From assembly GCA_019787685.1 (NCBI GenBank), contig JAHNUO010000011.1, positions 124,001 through 188,000 on the forward strand: a stretch of DNA of 64,000 bases, written 5' to 3'. The stretch is from Chiua virens (taxonomy: Eukaryota > Basidiomycota > Agaricomycetes > Boletales > Boletaceae). Made by a program: the position numbers and the translations under genes. The notes under the pieces are model-generated. The model was given only the letters and a program-made list of their open reading frames with translations. It was not told the DNA's origin and ran no database searches. Shown here in pieces: positions 45,473 to 56,774 of this stretch (position 1 is its first letter; each line of letters starts with the position of its first letter).

Positions 45473-46947
45473 ATGGGTGCGACGGGCACCGGTACGTTCA
45501 CCTGGGAAAAATGTCCATCAATACTTGCTCAATTCATGCTCAATTCATCCCACATCGCATGGCAGGAAAGTCGACGGTGCGCGTTTTCACGAGGCTCACT
45601 TGTGCACTCAGCTAATTCTGATGTCCCTCCGAGCAGTTCATCAAACTCCTTACAAACGACGACAATATCCTCGTCGGTCACAAACAGCAGTCCGAAACCT
45701 TCGGAGCCCAGGCGGCCCACTATACCGACCAGGCCACTGGTCGTCCGATCGTGCTTATCGACACCCCTGGATTTGACGATTCGAGAGAGGGGATCACCGA
45801 CACAGACATTCTGGAGAAGATCGTGCAGTTCCTTGAACCCACGAATGGGTAAGCTATTTCGCATAACCCTACACCGGCTAGCATCTTAATTGCAGGAATC
45901 TACAGCGAGGGAATCAAACTAAATGGCGTCGTCTATATGCACCGCATATCGGATCCTCGAGTTGGAGGTGCTTCGCGGAAAAATCTGAGATTGTTTCGAT
46001 CTCTGTGCGGAGACAAGAATCTCGGTAACGTTCGTATCGTGACCACGAACTGGAGCCGTGTTAGCGAGGAGGAAGGAGATCGTCGAGAAGCGGACCTGAA
46101 GAGTAACGCTTTCAAAGCACTCTTAGACTGCGGAGCTCAGATGCGCCGCCACGCCAACACTGTCGAATCCGCACGAAAAATAATGTCGGAACTCGTCCCA
46201 CTCCCGGCGATGACCATGCAGATCCAAGAGGAGCTCCGCGAAGGAAAGAAACTATCGGAGACCGCAGCCGGCAAGGTTGTCATGGAAGAAATGGCGGATG
46301 CACAGAAGAAACATGAACGAGAGTTAGCTGATCTGAAGAAAGAGATGGAAGTGGCAGCGGAGGCCAAGGACCATGCTTTGAGGCTCGAGCTGGAGGAGGA
46401 ACGCCAAGTCTTGGAGGACAGGATGGCCCGTGCCAATGCCGATCGGAAAAGATTAGATATCGCGCTGATGGGATCCGAAAGGGGAAGATCAGAGAAATCC
46501 AGCCCGCTGCACGAGTGCATGTTAGATTCTAACGTTGTCAAGCTACCCCCGGCCCAGACACTGCGACTCGGACCCATGACGGAGATACGAGGTGGAGACA
46601 TTGTGCGACACGACTCTGAGAATCCGGTGCGCCAGAAGCTTCCATCGACACGACCTTCATCTAACAGGAGAAAACCTCAGGTGAGGCTCGTAGGGGAAGG
46701 GAACCAGGTGAATACGACGGCACGGGGAGGAACGACTACATTCCGAGTCGACGCATTGACCGAAGAACTCGGAAGGGAGCGAGAGGCGCGACATCGACAG
46801 ATGGAGCAAGATAAGCGAATGCGAGAATACCAGGAAGCAGTTATTCGGCGGGAGGAACGCGAACTACTTCGTGTGAAAAAGGCGGAGCTCGATGCATTAA
46901 AATTTCGAAAGGCTGCGGAAGAAAGGAATTCTTGTCGGATATGCTAG
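45473..46947 (+). CDS. AIG1-like P-loop GTPase with coiled-coil tail (paralogue 3)
   Basis: Model: join(45473..45491, 45566..45576, 45637..45848, 45906..46947), 427 aa. The same 19/11/212-nt exon pattern is kept. Walker A MGATGTGKST, G3 LIDTPGFDDSREG, VTTNWSRV. The coiled coil resembles the paralogues to about residue 265, after which the tail is unrelated: a Ser/Pro/Arg-rich linker, then a second charged helix (EELGREREARHRQMEQDKRM). The last four residues, CRIC, resemble a CaaX box and could allow prenylation. It lies in opposite orientation to paralogues 1 and 2. Confidence 0.87.
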
Positions 46948-46989
46948 TCGTTTCACTAATCCAAGTTTGACGTTTAGAATGCTTTACGG

Positions 46990-47166
46990 GGTCAAGCAAC
47001 ACACTTGCTCTCTGTAGAGCGGATATGCTCTCTGGCTTCAACTTGAATATGTTCTTCAGCTGTAACCCGTTGTCTTTTGTTCACTGCGAAATCTGCGTTC
47101 AGCTCTGGTTAGGAAACACGTCGTGGCACGCACTGCCATATCGAAAATTGAGTTTCGCAACGTACC
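46990..47166 (-). pseudogene. Relic of the helical-protein gene at 50.9-52.5 kb
   Basis: It resembles 51,540-51,732 over about 180 bp, for example ACTTGCTCTCTGTAGAGCGG versus GCTTGCTCTCTGCAGAGCGG and GCACTGCCATAT versus GTACTGCCATAT, including the intron region. The orientation is the same as the source gene. Too short to be functional. Confidence 0.6.
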
Positions 47167-48142
47167 AAGTTCTCAGACTCTCAGATTCTTAGAAGGTTTT
47201 TCAACATGCTCTCACACCATGAGGCAGTCTGAAATCTACTGGCTGTGAGCAACATCTGGGTGCCGGTGGGAGGGAATTCAATGTACGCAATGAGTCAACA
47301 AAAAAAATGCGAAGTGCTCAGGGAAGCGGCGGAACAAGTTTCTCGAGTCAGAGATTTACATAAAATGAACGGCTTTGGCAACTTGAATGAGTAACGTCAC
47401 GGTGGTAAGTGCCACTGGCAACCAAGTAACGGTGAGTGGGTGGATAGGACATCGAAAAGAATGAAACTGATAAGATGGAAGGAACGGTTCGAGTGGAGAG
47501 TGTGCCCAATAAGGTAAGAAAAGGTAAGAAAAGCCGACTCGGTGGTCGAAAATACGATAGGAATGAGGAGCCATCCAAAGACTGAAACCTCTGAATTCAC
47601 TACCGTTCACAGAAACGGGGTGAAACTTATCGAAATCGATGGACCAGATACGATATAGTCAGTTGCATTCCTGATTGATGGAGAAGTGAAGGTTCGGGAT
47701 GCTCAAAACCAACAAGTACAGTTACTGTCCCCGTACATAATCACTATATTTATATTCGCGGCGGGAACGGACACACATCCGCAATTTCACGGTGTTCGAA
47801 CGGCACCGTGGGCCGCAAACACTTGACTTCAAGTTCGACCAATTCAATAGTATTTTTTTAAATCCTTCTTTTGCCCGATCTCTGCCAAATTTGATTTATC
47901 CTACCGCAGCACGGGACGCGCTCCAACTTGCACCCATTCCAGCGAGACTATACCCCTGATAAATCCATTTTCTACGACAGAACACGAGGCGGAATGTTTT
48001 TTTTTTCGCTCAGGTCAAAATGAAACGGGCATGAAGAGTGAATCGAGTTGAATCGTATCAGGTACATATACATCGTACAATGACGAGAAATAGTTACAAC
48101 ATTTCATTCGAAATTGATCGTTGGATTCTGAAGAAAGGTACG
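47167..48142. other. Intergenic
   Basis: A short AAGGTAAGAA tandem repeat lies at about 47,511-47,530 and poly-T at about 47,998-48,006. No gene; overlapping minus frames at 47,348-47,610 lack motifs. Confidence 0.5.
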
Positions 48143-48850
48143 TTAATCACGAATCCAGCGGTAAATATTACCCCCAGAGTTGACCCCCCAAATCACGCCA
48201 TCAGTACCCGCGCCAATATCAACAAGGGAACCAGTGATCTGGATCCAGGGGCTAGGATTATCCCCATTGTTTGTGCATACGTAGACGCCGCCAGTGAAGT
48301 TAACTCCCCACACATTGGTCTTCGACCCAGCAGAGATGGCAGCAAGCCCGCCAGGGATGTTAACCCAGTGATTGGAATCCCATGTGTAGCGATAGATGGC
48401 GCCGGCCGAGTTGACGCCCCAGACCTCACCATCTGCGCCCGCACCGATATCGGAGAGAGAGCCGGGAATCTTGACCCAGGGGTTGCTGTCATCGCCGGAG
48501 TAACGATAGATGTCACCAGCGTCGTTGACGCCCCAGACGTTGGTGGAAGATCCGGCAGAGATTCGCTTGAGAGTACCAGGGATATTGACCCAATGTTTGG
48601 TATCCCAGGTGTAGCGATAGATGGCGCCGGCTGAGTTGACGCCCCAAACCGTGCCATCAGCGGCCGCACCGATGTCGCTGAGAGAACCGGGGATGTTAAC
48701 CCAGGGATTGTTGTCATCGCCTGTGTAGCGATAGATGGCGCCGGCTGAGTTAACACCCCAGACATTGCTGACTGACCCGGCAGAGATTCGTACGAGCGAA
48801 CCAGAGATTTGTTTCCATCCAGTCATTGCGGGCTGTAAACTTGACGACAT
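48143..48850 (-). CDS. Tectonin-type beta-propeller lectin
   Basis: 235 aa in one exon, ATG at 48,850. Six tandem repeats of about 36-38 residues follow the pattern W-x-x-I-x-G-x-L, ISAGS or DIGAG, NVWGVNSAGAIYRYT, forming a predicted six-bladed propeller. Odd blades contain ISAGS and even blades DIGA-A/G-ADG, so the gene grew by duplication of two-blade units. There is no signal peptide, as in cytosolic fungal defence lectins. The best-known relative is Laccaria tectonin 2, which binds O-methylated glycans of bacteria and nematodes; the same ligand is plausible but unproven here. No lesions. Confidence 0.9.
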   Translation of the reverse strand: MSSSLQPAMTGWKQISGSLVRISAGSVSNVWGVNSAGAIYRYTGDDNNPWVNIPGSLSDIGAAADGTVWGVNSAGAIYRYTWDTKHWVNIPGTLKRISAGSSTNVWGVNDAGDIYRYSGDDSNPWVKIPGSLSDIGAGADGEVWGVNSAGAIYRYTWDSNHWVNIPGGLAAISAGSKTNVWGVNFTGGVYVCTNNGDNPSPWIQITGSLVDIGAGTDGVIWGVNSGGNIYRWIRD

Positions 48851-49036
48851 AAATACTTCAGCATAATGGACGGGTGGTGACTCGGGGCGATTTACCTGAT
48901 AAAGAAGCGACTACACAGATATAGGTCAGATATAAGTCACTTGTATGCACAGCAAGCGGAGGTGTGCACGCACCTTCAAGTTCAGGACTGTGATGAGTGC
49001 TAGGGGAATTGGCCATCGCCCACACTGTTTATATAC
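48851..49036 (-). promoter_or_regulatory. Tectonin promoter and likely spliced 5' leader
   Basis: TATATAAA at 49,028-49,035 (minus strand) lies about 180 bp before the ATG. Between them are good splice signals (GTGCGTGC donor near 48,977, acceptor near 48,912), suggesting a 5'-UTR intron. Confidence 0.5.
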
Positions 49037-49099
49037 TGCGGGGGCATCCCCATGAGGCCAATTGAAGGAGTAAAACACCCCAAAAATTTGACAATAAAT

Positions 49100-50000
49100 C
49101 CAGTGTATGCCCTCATCATGAATGACCTGAAGGTCACCTGGACACCACCGCCGGGCCTCGGCTGGCTCACATGGAGAACAAGAGGAAGAGTAAATCACCC
49201 TGAAGTGGATTGGAATCAGCCAATGCAAATTGGAGGAATTAAAAGAAAAAACCTCTTTTCGTGTATTCTGATCTCCACCCTTCGCCGAGGGATCGGCTAT
49301 CACCTGGACCGTACGCTGTCGATTGAAGCGAAGAGAAGAAATGAACCGCCCATAATTAATTGACTCAGATCAGTTTCGCAGTAAGGTACATAGTCGTCTG
49401 AATCGCACGCTGTCAGTATTCGGGGCGAAGGGAAGGAATAAACCGCCCAAAATTGATTGACATCAGTCTTGCCATCAGTCAATGTGAGGCGATGAGCAAG
49501 AGTGAACTGTCCAAAATTATGTACATACTTGACACCGGTCTTGCATAACTCTAAGAAGGGATTCTCCGAGTCCGAGTGCTAGTCATGCACGTTTGTGGCA
49601 TTTTGTGCGGACTCTGCGGAGACGAAAACCTCGCAGCCCTTGTTGGTAAATTAGGGTAAAAATAACATACTAATTCAACTGTCCAGGGCCATCACGGACG
49701 GATCGTTCTGACCTCGGCCGCTTTATCTTCAGATTCTCCGTTCCCCGCGAGACTATGAAGGGCATTGGCCGATTCGTTTGAACTTCGAAGGTCGTCACAC
49801 GATCTCTGTTCTGGCACGTGATATAGACGAATTTACGTGTAGTAGCAAGTATTTTTGGTTTAGTGAAGTAAAACAAACGGGAGGTTCAACGACATCGTCG
49901 ACATGGGGCAACTGTGACGTACTGTAGCCATCCACTCGGATCAAGGCGGTGTGGTTGAGGTGGCTTCTTACTTCCATGGATGCCAGTCAGATGATCCCAG
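49100..50000. other. Degenerate repeats, no gene
   Basis: Blocks resembling AAACCGCCCAAAATTGATTGAC recur around 49,195, 49,340, 49,445 and 49,515, about 70-140 bp apart and increasingly diverged. The minus frame at 49,670-49,876 has no recognised domain. Confidence 0.4.
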
Positions 50001-50009
50001 GTCCCCCAG

Positions 50010-50450
50010 GTGCTGAGTCAGGACTTCAAGCCCCGGCGGATCCACCGGTCCTTGGAAGTCGCTCCTTGAGCTGTGAGGGGAGGGAAAGGGACAAGGTGGG
50101 CGAGGTCGGGGGGGGAGTGCGAAGCGATCTCCGGCCCAGGACCGGAGCCCCAGCTGCCGGGTATCCGTGAGCTGCAAGAGCGGGTGGGAAGACCTCGCAG
50201 ATGGCATGTACCGGGCGGTCGGGATCGCGTGCCCCGGACCCCAGGGGAGTGAGCTGCGAGGAGCCGGAAAGGGGGATGGAGGCCCAGGCCCCAGGGACTC
50301 TGGCAGGGAGTGACGGGTGGGTGCGCTGAAACGGGCGAGGACGAGCGGCGAGCGCTGCAACGTGGCGAGCGACGTGGAGGAGGCAAAAGCGGAAGCGGTG
50401 CCTCTCGCTTGCGTAGCTTGTCCAAAGACCTTGCACTGCGGTTGCGCTCG
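50010..50450. other. GC-rich island with G-runs
   Basis: Clearly richer in G+C than its surroundings, with G-runs up to nine and repeated GTGAGCTGCRAG-like strings (50,167, 50,249). Long open frames on both strands are expected from the composition and none looks like a protein. Nature unknown. Confidence 0.5.
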
Positions 50451-50917
50451 TGCCTCACTACATCACAGTCCGACCCTCCTTGGCGATTGCAGACAAACTG
50501 GCAGACTCAGTGCTTGGAGATCCTAGGCGCAACTGTAGGCATGGCAGCATGTACCGTGGTTCCCCCAGTCGCATCACTCCAGTCTACCACATCTTGTATC
50601 ATGTGTATGGAGAACGTCGCCACCTCCGCTGGTTCGTTTTCAGAGCTCGGGTCTACCAACATCAGAGAAGACGCATCGAGACAAACGGTCCATAAAATAA
50701 ACGGCGTCAACGAGAATAAAAATAAAATAGTGGAGGTGTCTTCTTGACAATGAACGTTTTGTTTCATGTTGTGCGCTACGTCAAGGCCACGATACTGGCA
50801 CGATCATTGAACATTTCGCCTTCTAACACGTGCCCAAGTATGTACGTACCCTTTCAGACAATAATATGATCGAATCAAGCGTTGACCAGCAATCTGCAGA
50901 CGACATGCATATTTCTA

Positions 50918-52496
50918 TTACATCAATTCATCTATTGCAAGCGACGGCCGCTGTGTTACCGTGAAGTTGCCGCTCTCTGTAACGTAGTCGCCGTCGCTCC
51001 GAGCAATCATGCCCAGCGTCTCCTGCAACGCCTCCGGATCATGCTGCAACAACAGCTCATTGAATCTCTCCTCTGACACCACTAGACTCCCGAAGGCCAG
51101 AACACTTCGAGCAAATTCCTGTGCGGTGTGATGGACCGCGAGCGTTTCGCTCTTTGCAGCGAGAGTTCCGACGAAAAGGGAGACGTCCAGAGAAGCGTTC
51201 GCCAAGTCGATCGTACGCGTACGAATTTCTTGTCTATGCGTTACGCTCGCTTGGAGCGTCAAATCTTGAGTGTGGACCGTAGCTCCAAGTGTGTCTAGAA
51301 GCTCGACTTGGTCGTTGATTTGTTGCACAGCAGCGATAGCTCGTAGAATGCTTTGTTCGCATTCCCGTACATTTTGCTCGGCACGCGCGACCGTCCGTTG
51401 GGCTTCTTCAATTTCCTCATTCAAGTCAAAGATATCAAAAATTTCCCCAAGACCAAACGTCAATATGTTCCGTACAACCTAGCGAACAACATCTGGGTCT
51501 GGCGCCATGAAAATACAACGAAAGCATACCCGAGCCGATTCCGTACTATCACGCTTGCTCTCTGCAGAGCGGATGGTCCCTCTGGCTTCTTGAATATGTG
51601 CTTCAGCTATTTGCTGTTGCTCACTACCAGATTGGTGTTTAGCTTTGCATCAGGGTGTGTAGGATTCAGAAGCATGGGATACGTACTGCCATATTGTACG
51701 TTGGCTTTCTACCCCATCTCGCAACGTGGCTGCTAGTCGCATCATATTCTGGAGTTTCTCGATACGCTCTTGCGCTGCGGAAATCTCGAACGTAAAGTCC
51801 GTCGTGAGCTATGTCCGGGGGGGGACACATTATGTGCACAATAAGTCAGTAAAACAAACAAAAACAAACAAAAATTAAACGCCGAAGGTTCAGAGAAACC
51901 ATGACACACCTCGGTGAACCTTTGTGTCAAGCCCCTCGCTTTCTCATTCAGGGATTGAAAATGAGCAAACACGACTCGGCTTTGTGATTTGCACGCGTTC
52001 AAAAATGGTGCGTAGGCTTGAATCTCTACAAGCGCCAACGTCGGGTCGCGGTATGCCATCAAGGCCGACGTCTTCCGATCTTGTGTAGCCTGGTGTAGTG
52101 ACTCGATACGGCGAACTAAGGAAAGGAGGGCATCCATCGCAGGAGTGGCGTCTTCCCTCAAAAGCGTTGCACTCTCGGACTCCAGCGTAACCAGCAGCAT
52201 TTCGAGCGACGCACAGCGCGCCGAGGCCTCTTCTATGTCCTCTTGGATTCCAGCAGCTTCTGAGGCGAGCACATTGATCTGGGGCTGAGAAATCAAAGGG
52301 TACAAAAGATGAGTTCCTGCTCTGAAACTAATTTATTTGTTGACCTACATCTTCTACCGATGCAAACATCGTGTCTGAGAGACAAAAAATCAATTTCAGT
52401 CGGTCTCAATATTCAACGATGTGGTAACTCACCTTGCAGGTGGTGAAGTGGAAGATTTCCCATGATCTGAGCGACGGCCAAGACAAAATCTAGCAT
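50918..52496 (-). CDS. 413-aa alpha-helical coiled-coil protein
   Basis: Model: complement(join(50918..51478, 51530..51623, 51687..51808, 51910..52284, 52349..52374, 52433..52496)); six exons, one of only 26 nt, totalling 414 codons in frame. Almost all of the product is predicted helix: heptad-rich stretches (QTNDQVELLDTLG-like; IEEASARCASLEMLLVTLES) on both sides of a hydrophobic break near residue 230-245 (VVRNILTFGLGEIFDIFDLN). The carboxy third has a second apolar helix region (SLDVSLFVGTLAAK). I do not recognise a named family. Two long coiled coils around a short apolar hairpin is the general plan of alpha-type pore-forming proteins, but this is inference from topology only. It is divergent from the 711-aa gene and shares its promoter region. 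Confidence 0.7.
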
Positions 52497-53440
52497 TATT
52501 TTAGGTGTAGACCTGTGAAGAGAACGCGCAAAAAGTCGTCGACGTTAAGTCTTGGGGTTGTGCGAAGTATGCCGGCGAAACACAGAGGAGCTGTGCTACG
52601 TCCAATGAGGGGTGTGATTGTGGAAGAAAGGTGGATCATATATGAAGACGGCCCGAATGACCTTCTATCCTCAACGAGGACGCATGGTAGACGGCTCACA
52701 AGGTGAGAGGGTCGGGATTGATTATTCTGGAACAATAGAACGCCGCGTGTGTCTATGGATGACGATAGAACTGTGAAGAAAGGGTTCTTTTGCCTTGCAT
52801 GGTGCACCGTGAGCGCTAGACGTTGCTTCGCGGGGAACATCAAAATGTGAAGACATTTGTATCGATTTCTCAAAGCATCCTGCGTCCAGAATCCAGATGA
52901 AGTTCTAGAAATGTGAGACCGATCCGGCGCAACGATGTAAGAACGTGTTGATGAGATCTTGAACTTGTAGTACACGAGGACTCCAGGAAAACACTGCCAC
53001 TAGCTTTGTTCGTCTTCCCGAATCTGCAGCTCCCCTCACTTCGCATCTTATTGGCGAAAAGAATCAATCAAACTATCTTGAACCCCAGTTTCAAGTTCAC
53101 ATGGCTCCACCTTTACAGTAACGCAATAATAGATCACAGCAGGCGACACGCCTTTCTCATTTCAACCCTCAGCATCAGATGGGTCTGCAATTCACGACTA
53201 GAATGTAATCCTCTGGCTTCTCGGGGTTACGTTTTTTATCAGCCCACGGCGAACTTCGCCTCGTGAAGAACCCAATACACAGGATGTGTCGACGAATGGA
53301 AGCAGAGTCGACGAATGATATTTCTCGCAAATTTTTAGTCACGAAAGGGTAAGTTTCTAACTCTTCGTTTATATAAGGAGCCGATGTGCCGCGCGTCAAC
53401 CCCAGCTTCATAGCGGACGCTTCAAAGAACCGTTCCCGAC
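52497..53440. promoter_or_regulatory. Bidirectional intergenic region of the helical pair
   Basis: 944 bp between the two start codons. A TATATAAGG-like sequence lies at about 53,371 (TTTATATAAGGAGCC), some 70 bp before the plus-strand ATG. No open frame with support inside. Confidence 0.45.
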
Positions 53441-56400
53441 ATGTCGTCCACAGAGCTGATCCAAGTACGCAATGCGGTCTCACAGATATCTAAAGGCAAA
53501 GATGTCAACGAAGATGCCTGGATGGTGTACGTAGGGTTCTGTCTGTGATCATGTTGTACGACTAACATCTCGACGATTTTGTAGTATGTGGTGTAATACC
53601 AACTGGGGAGACCTCCTTCAACCCGCTCCACTTTCCATCGCTCTCCTTGGTTCACTCATGGTCATCGCTTCAAGCACAAATGATTTCTGTGCGTTACTTC
53701 GTGTCTGCGCTACCCCATCTACTGAACATTTTCGCAATCGCAGCTCTCGTTTCCGACAACAAGGCCACTAACTTTACGTACGCAAAGTACCCCACCTCTT
53801 TCAAGACATGCCTCCAGCAAATGGTAGGCGATGGTTACACTGCGTTCGAGACTGCATCACATCAAATGACGCGTATCAACAACGCGTCGAGTCAGTTACC
53901 GGAAGCTATAAAGAGAGCTGTGATGATCATCGTTCAAAATCAGTCTCCTGTCGAGGTCGAGTACTTGCTTCCAAATGCGCTCGATTCTATTTCAGAGCTC
54001 ACCAATATATGCATGTACGTGTTCCACCTCGTCGTTTGCCCTCTGGACCGTCAGCGTTGCATAGTTTCTGACACTGAGTCAGCGACGCATCGCGGTCGTG
54101 TGAGAGAGCGTTTATAAGGATATCTGCACTCGCTCAAGAGATTTTGGAGTGTACGACCTACAAGGTAGGCTTGAATTTCCGTATTCGCGGTTATGCGCAA
54201 TTCATTGAACGGGACAGATCGGAAGCGTGGATCAAATAACTCAGCGCAATGAAATCCACCTCTCCATCCTGAAGCAACAGGCAGAGCAAGAAGGACAAAT
54301 GCTCGAAGAAGCCAAAGAGACGTCAGAATTGATGAAAAAGGTAGGAGTGAGAATGCTGTTGTTGTGGAAAGCCATTGACAGGACGAATGCGTGAACCCCC
54401 ATCCAGTCGTATGCCACTGCTGAAGAAGAGTTCAAGACTTCTGTCGACAGTATTCCATCTGGGTGCGTTTCGGCATCTGATAACTGGGACCAACGTAACG
54501 CATGACCTCCTTAGCTGGGATATCGTTGGTATGCATGTGGTAGAAAGCTTGACGAATGCTGTTACAGCTCCTGTGAACGCGTTCTTCGGTACCGCCCAGA
54601 TCAAGAGTCACTACTTGCAAACTGGCTCGTCTTCCAGCACAGGTAAGCATTGGGAACCTCTCGAACTTATTTTAAATCAAACGTTTGGTGACTTGTACAG
54701 GAAAAACATCGCAGCCCTCTGGGGCTACACTAAGCGACCCCGGTGTCTCTCTTGCGCAGCAAGTTCTTGGATACGTTTCTGACCTCGAACTCCTAATTTC
54801 CGGCGGACCCGGCGGCAAACCTGACTGGGATAATATCTGTGGCAAGGTACGTGTCCCGTATTGAACCCCGCCGACCATGAGTACCTAGCACAACTCTTCA
54901 AGAACAATAAAAGTGGTGGTCTGTACGTCGAAGCGAGCTTGGAAAGAACGATGGACCGCCTCCACAAGTCCAAGCCTATTTCGTCAAAGCTTCTTCCCAT
55001 CATGGGGCAAGCCGTTCAAATCACCAAGGAGGTCAATAGCGCGGCGAGGACCATCGAATGTGACGACGATGAAGTGTTCAACAGACACAAGCCAGCGGTG
55101 GAAAAGATGATCAAAGAGCTCCAAACCATTGTGACGCGGTGCAATCTCATTCTTCAGCAGACCGGAAATGTTGCGACTGGCCCTGGTACCCCAAAGAACG
55201 TTTCGACTAGTACCAGCTGCGCGGTATGTATATCTTACTCGCCAGATATGCAGGTGTGACTAAGTGCCTTATACAGAAAGCCGCAGTCGAAACAGCGAAA
55301 TTTAGGGTGCGTACAAAACAGGGAAGGTGCTGACGACGGACTCATTTTCCCTAGGTCGATCAAACCCGCGCAAACCTCGAAGCTGCGCGGGAATCATACG
55401 ATAGAGCATCTTCGCGTCTCATAGATGGCCAGCGTGAAATCACAAAGACCATCGCAACTATGACGAAACTATCTCTGGAGAATGCCACTTTGAAAGATAT
55501 CTTGCCTGTACTCATGCAAGCTGTCAAATCTTTTACAAGTACGACGTTTGATCCTATGTTTGTCTCCCCGCAACTCAACGGGGTGCCATAGCGCTTCGTG
55601 CTCAATTTTCGCAAATGACCCAATTCTTTTGCAATGTCGCGTCACTCATCAACGACGTGATGAAACCCCAGGTCACATCATGGGTTAAGAACATCGAGGC
55701 GAATTCCAAGATGGTCCTCGCTGGCGTGACGCTTTCCGGTGAGCATAATGCGAACGGATAAGGCTCTTGGTTTGAACTGACGTGACTTTTGGTAACGCCA
55801 ATAGATTGGGCTCGCCATGCGATGTATGCCCAAATGATGGGCCCGCTCAAAGTGAGCATGCTCGCCGAACGGATCTCACGCACCTACATGCGCGTATCGG
55901 ATTTGTATATCATGCCTGCTCAACGGTGCGGACCACTATCTTCTTCCAGTCATTCCACAAAGCTGACGAACGTGTGGTGTTCTCTAGCCAAGTTGGACAT
56001 TTACTTCAATTCCAAGAGGATAGGAGTGAGGAAGGCAAACGGTTGTTTACGTGTACGTGTCCACTCGTTCCAATTCGCGTTTCCGAACCAATGCATAACG
56101 TGACCGCATAGTCAAACTCGGCCAAGCCCAAGCGGTCATTCAAGAACAATCGCAGCTGGCGAGTCAAAAGATAGTCGAGCTTGTCGCTGAAGACCAGAAG
56201 GTAAGTACAACGATTGGGCCTTCACTGGATTGGAACTAAGAGACGACTATCCACTCATGACATCCTTCCCGGTCCATGGGGTTTTAGCAATTCGTCGTTG
56301 CAATCAATCGGCGCCTGGAAACGATACAAGGCACAGTCGGGCGCGCCCTGCCTGCGATCAGTGAACCTGGCAAGTTCCCACTTCTTTGTCTTGCTTCACA

Positions 56401-56560
56401 TCGATGTGGTCCATTTTTGGCCGCGAAGCTCATTTGATGTTTTTTTGCAGTTCCACGACAGATAGCAGATGTGACAGAAGCCCACGTTGAAGAGTTTGAC
56501 CGTCAGAGACAGGCGGTGGAGGATGCGACGCCTCCGTATCTAGTAGACGAGCTCATGTGA
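53441..56560 (+). CDS. 711-aa alpha-helical protein with central hydrophobic segment, 17 exons
   Basis: Model: join(53441..53526, 53585..53688, 53744..54014, 54119..54164, 54218..54340, 54407..54462, 54515..54642, 54701..54846, 54882..55223, 55277..55306, 55355..55538, 55592..55738, 55805..55893, 55950..56052, 56112..56200, 56288..56369, 56451..56560), exactly 712 codons. Helical bundles flank an apolar segment at about residue 229 (GWDIVGMHVVESLTNAVTAP). An earlier apolar stretch lies near residue 40-55. Coiled coils continue to the end (AQAVIQEQSQLASQKIVELV). Similar uncharacterised proteins are, to my recollection, common in Agaricomycetes. The last intron is GC-AG, and one intron (54,847-54,881) is only 35 nt and is the weakest join. 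Membrane insertion or pore formation is an inference from layout. Confidence 0.72.
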
Positions 56561-56774
56561 CCTCTCGGATATTGTCGGGATTCTCGAAGTCCCTTCTGTG
56601 TTTCATCATCCTTCCTTTGGCGGAATCCCGTTCCTGATTCATGGTCACCCGAATCCCCCATTCATGCCAAGGCAGAAGGCGTCGTCCCAGTTATTTCTAC
56701 ATTTCCGTCTGTATTACTATCCTGTTACAAAATCGTGTGATGTTATGAAATACGTGTTATCAGTACACGAAGCT

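Noticed and set aside
48193..48765. 190-codon frame inside the tectonin gene
   Set aside because: Out-of-frame shadow of a repetitive gene; the tectonin frame has clear blade motifs.
50018..50458. 136-146-codon minus-strand ORFs in the GC-rich island
   Set aside because: Several frames on both strands are open at once, as expected from high GC; amino-acid content is Pro/Ser/Arg noise.
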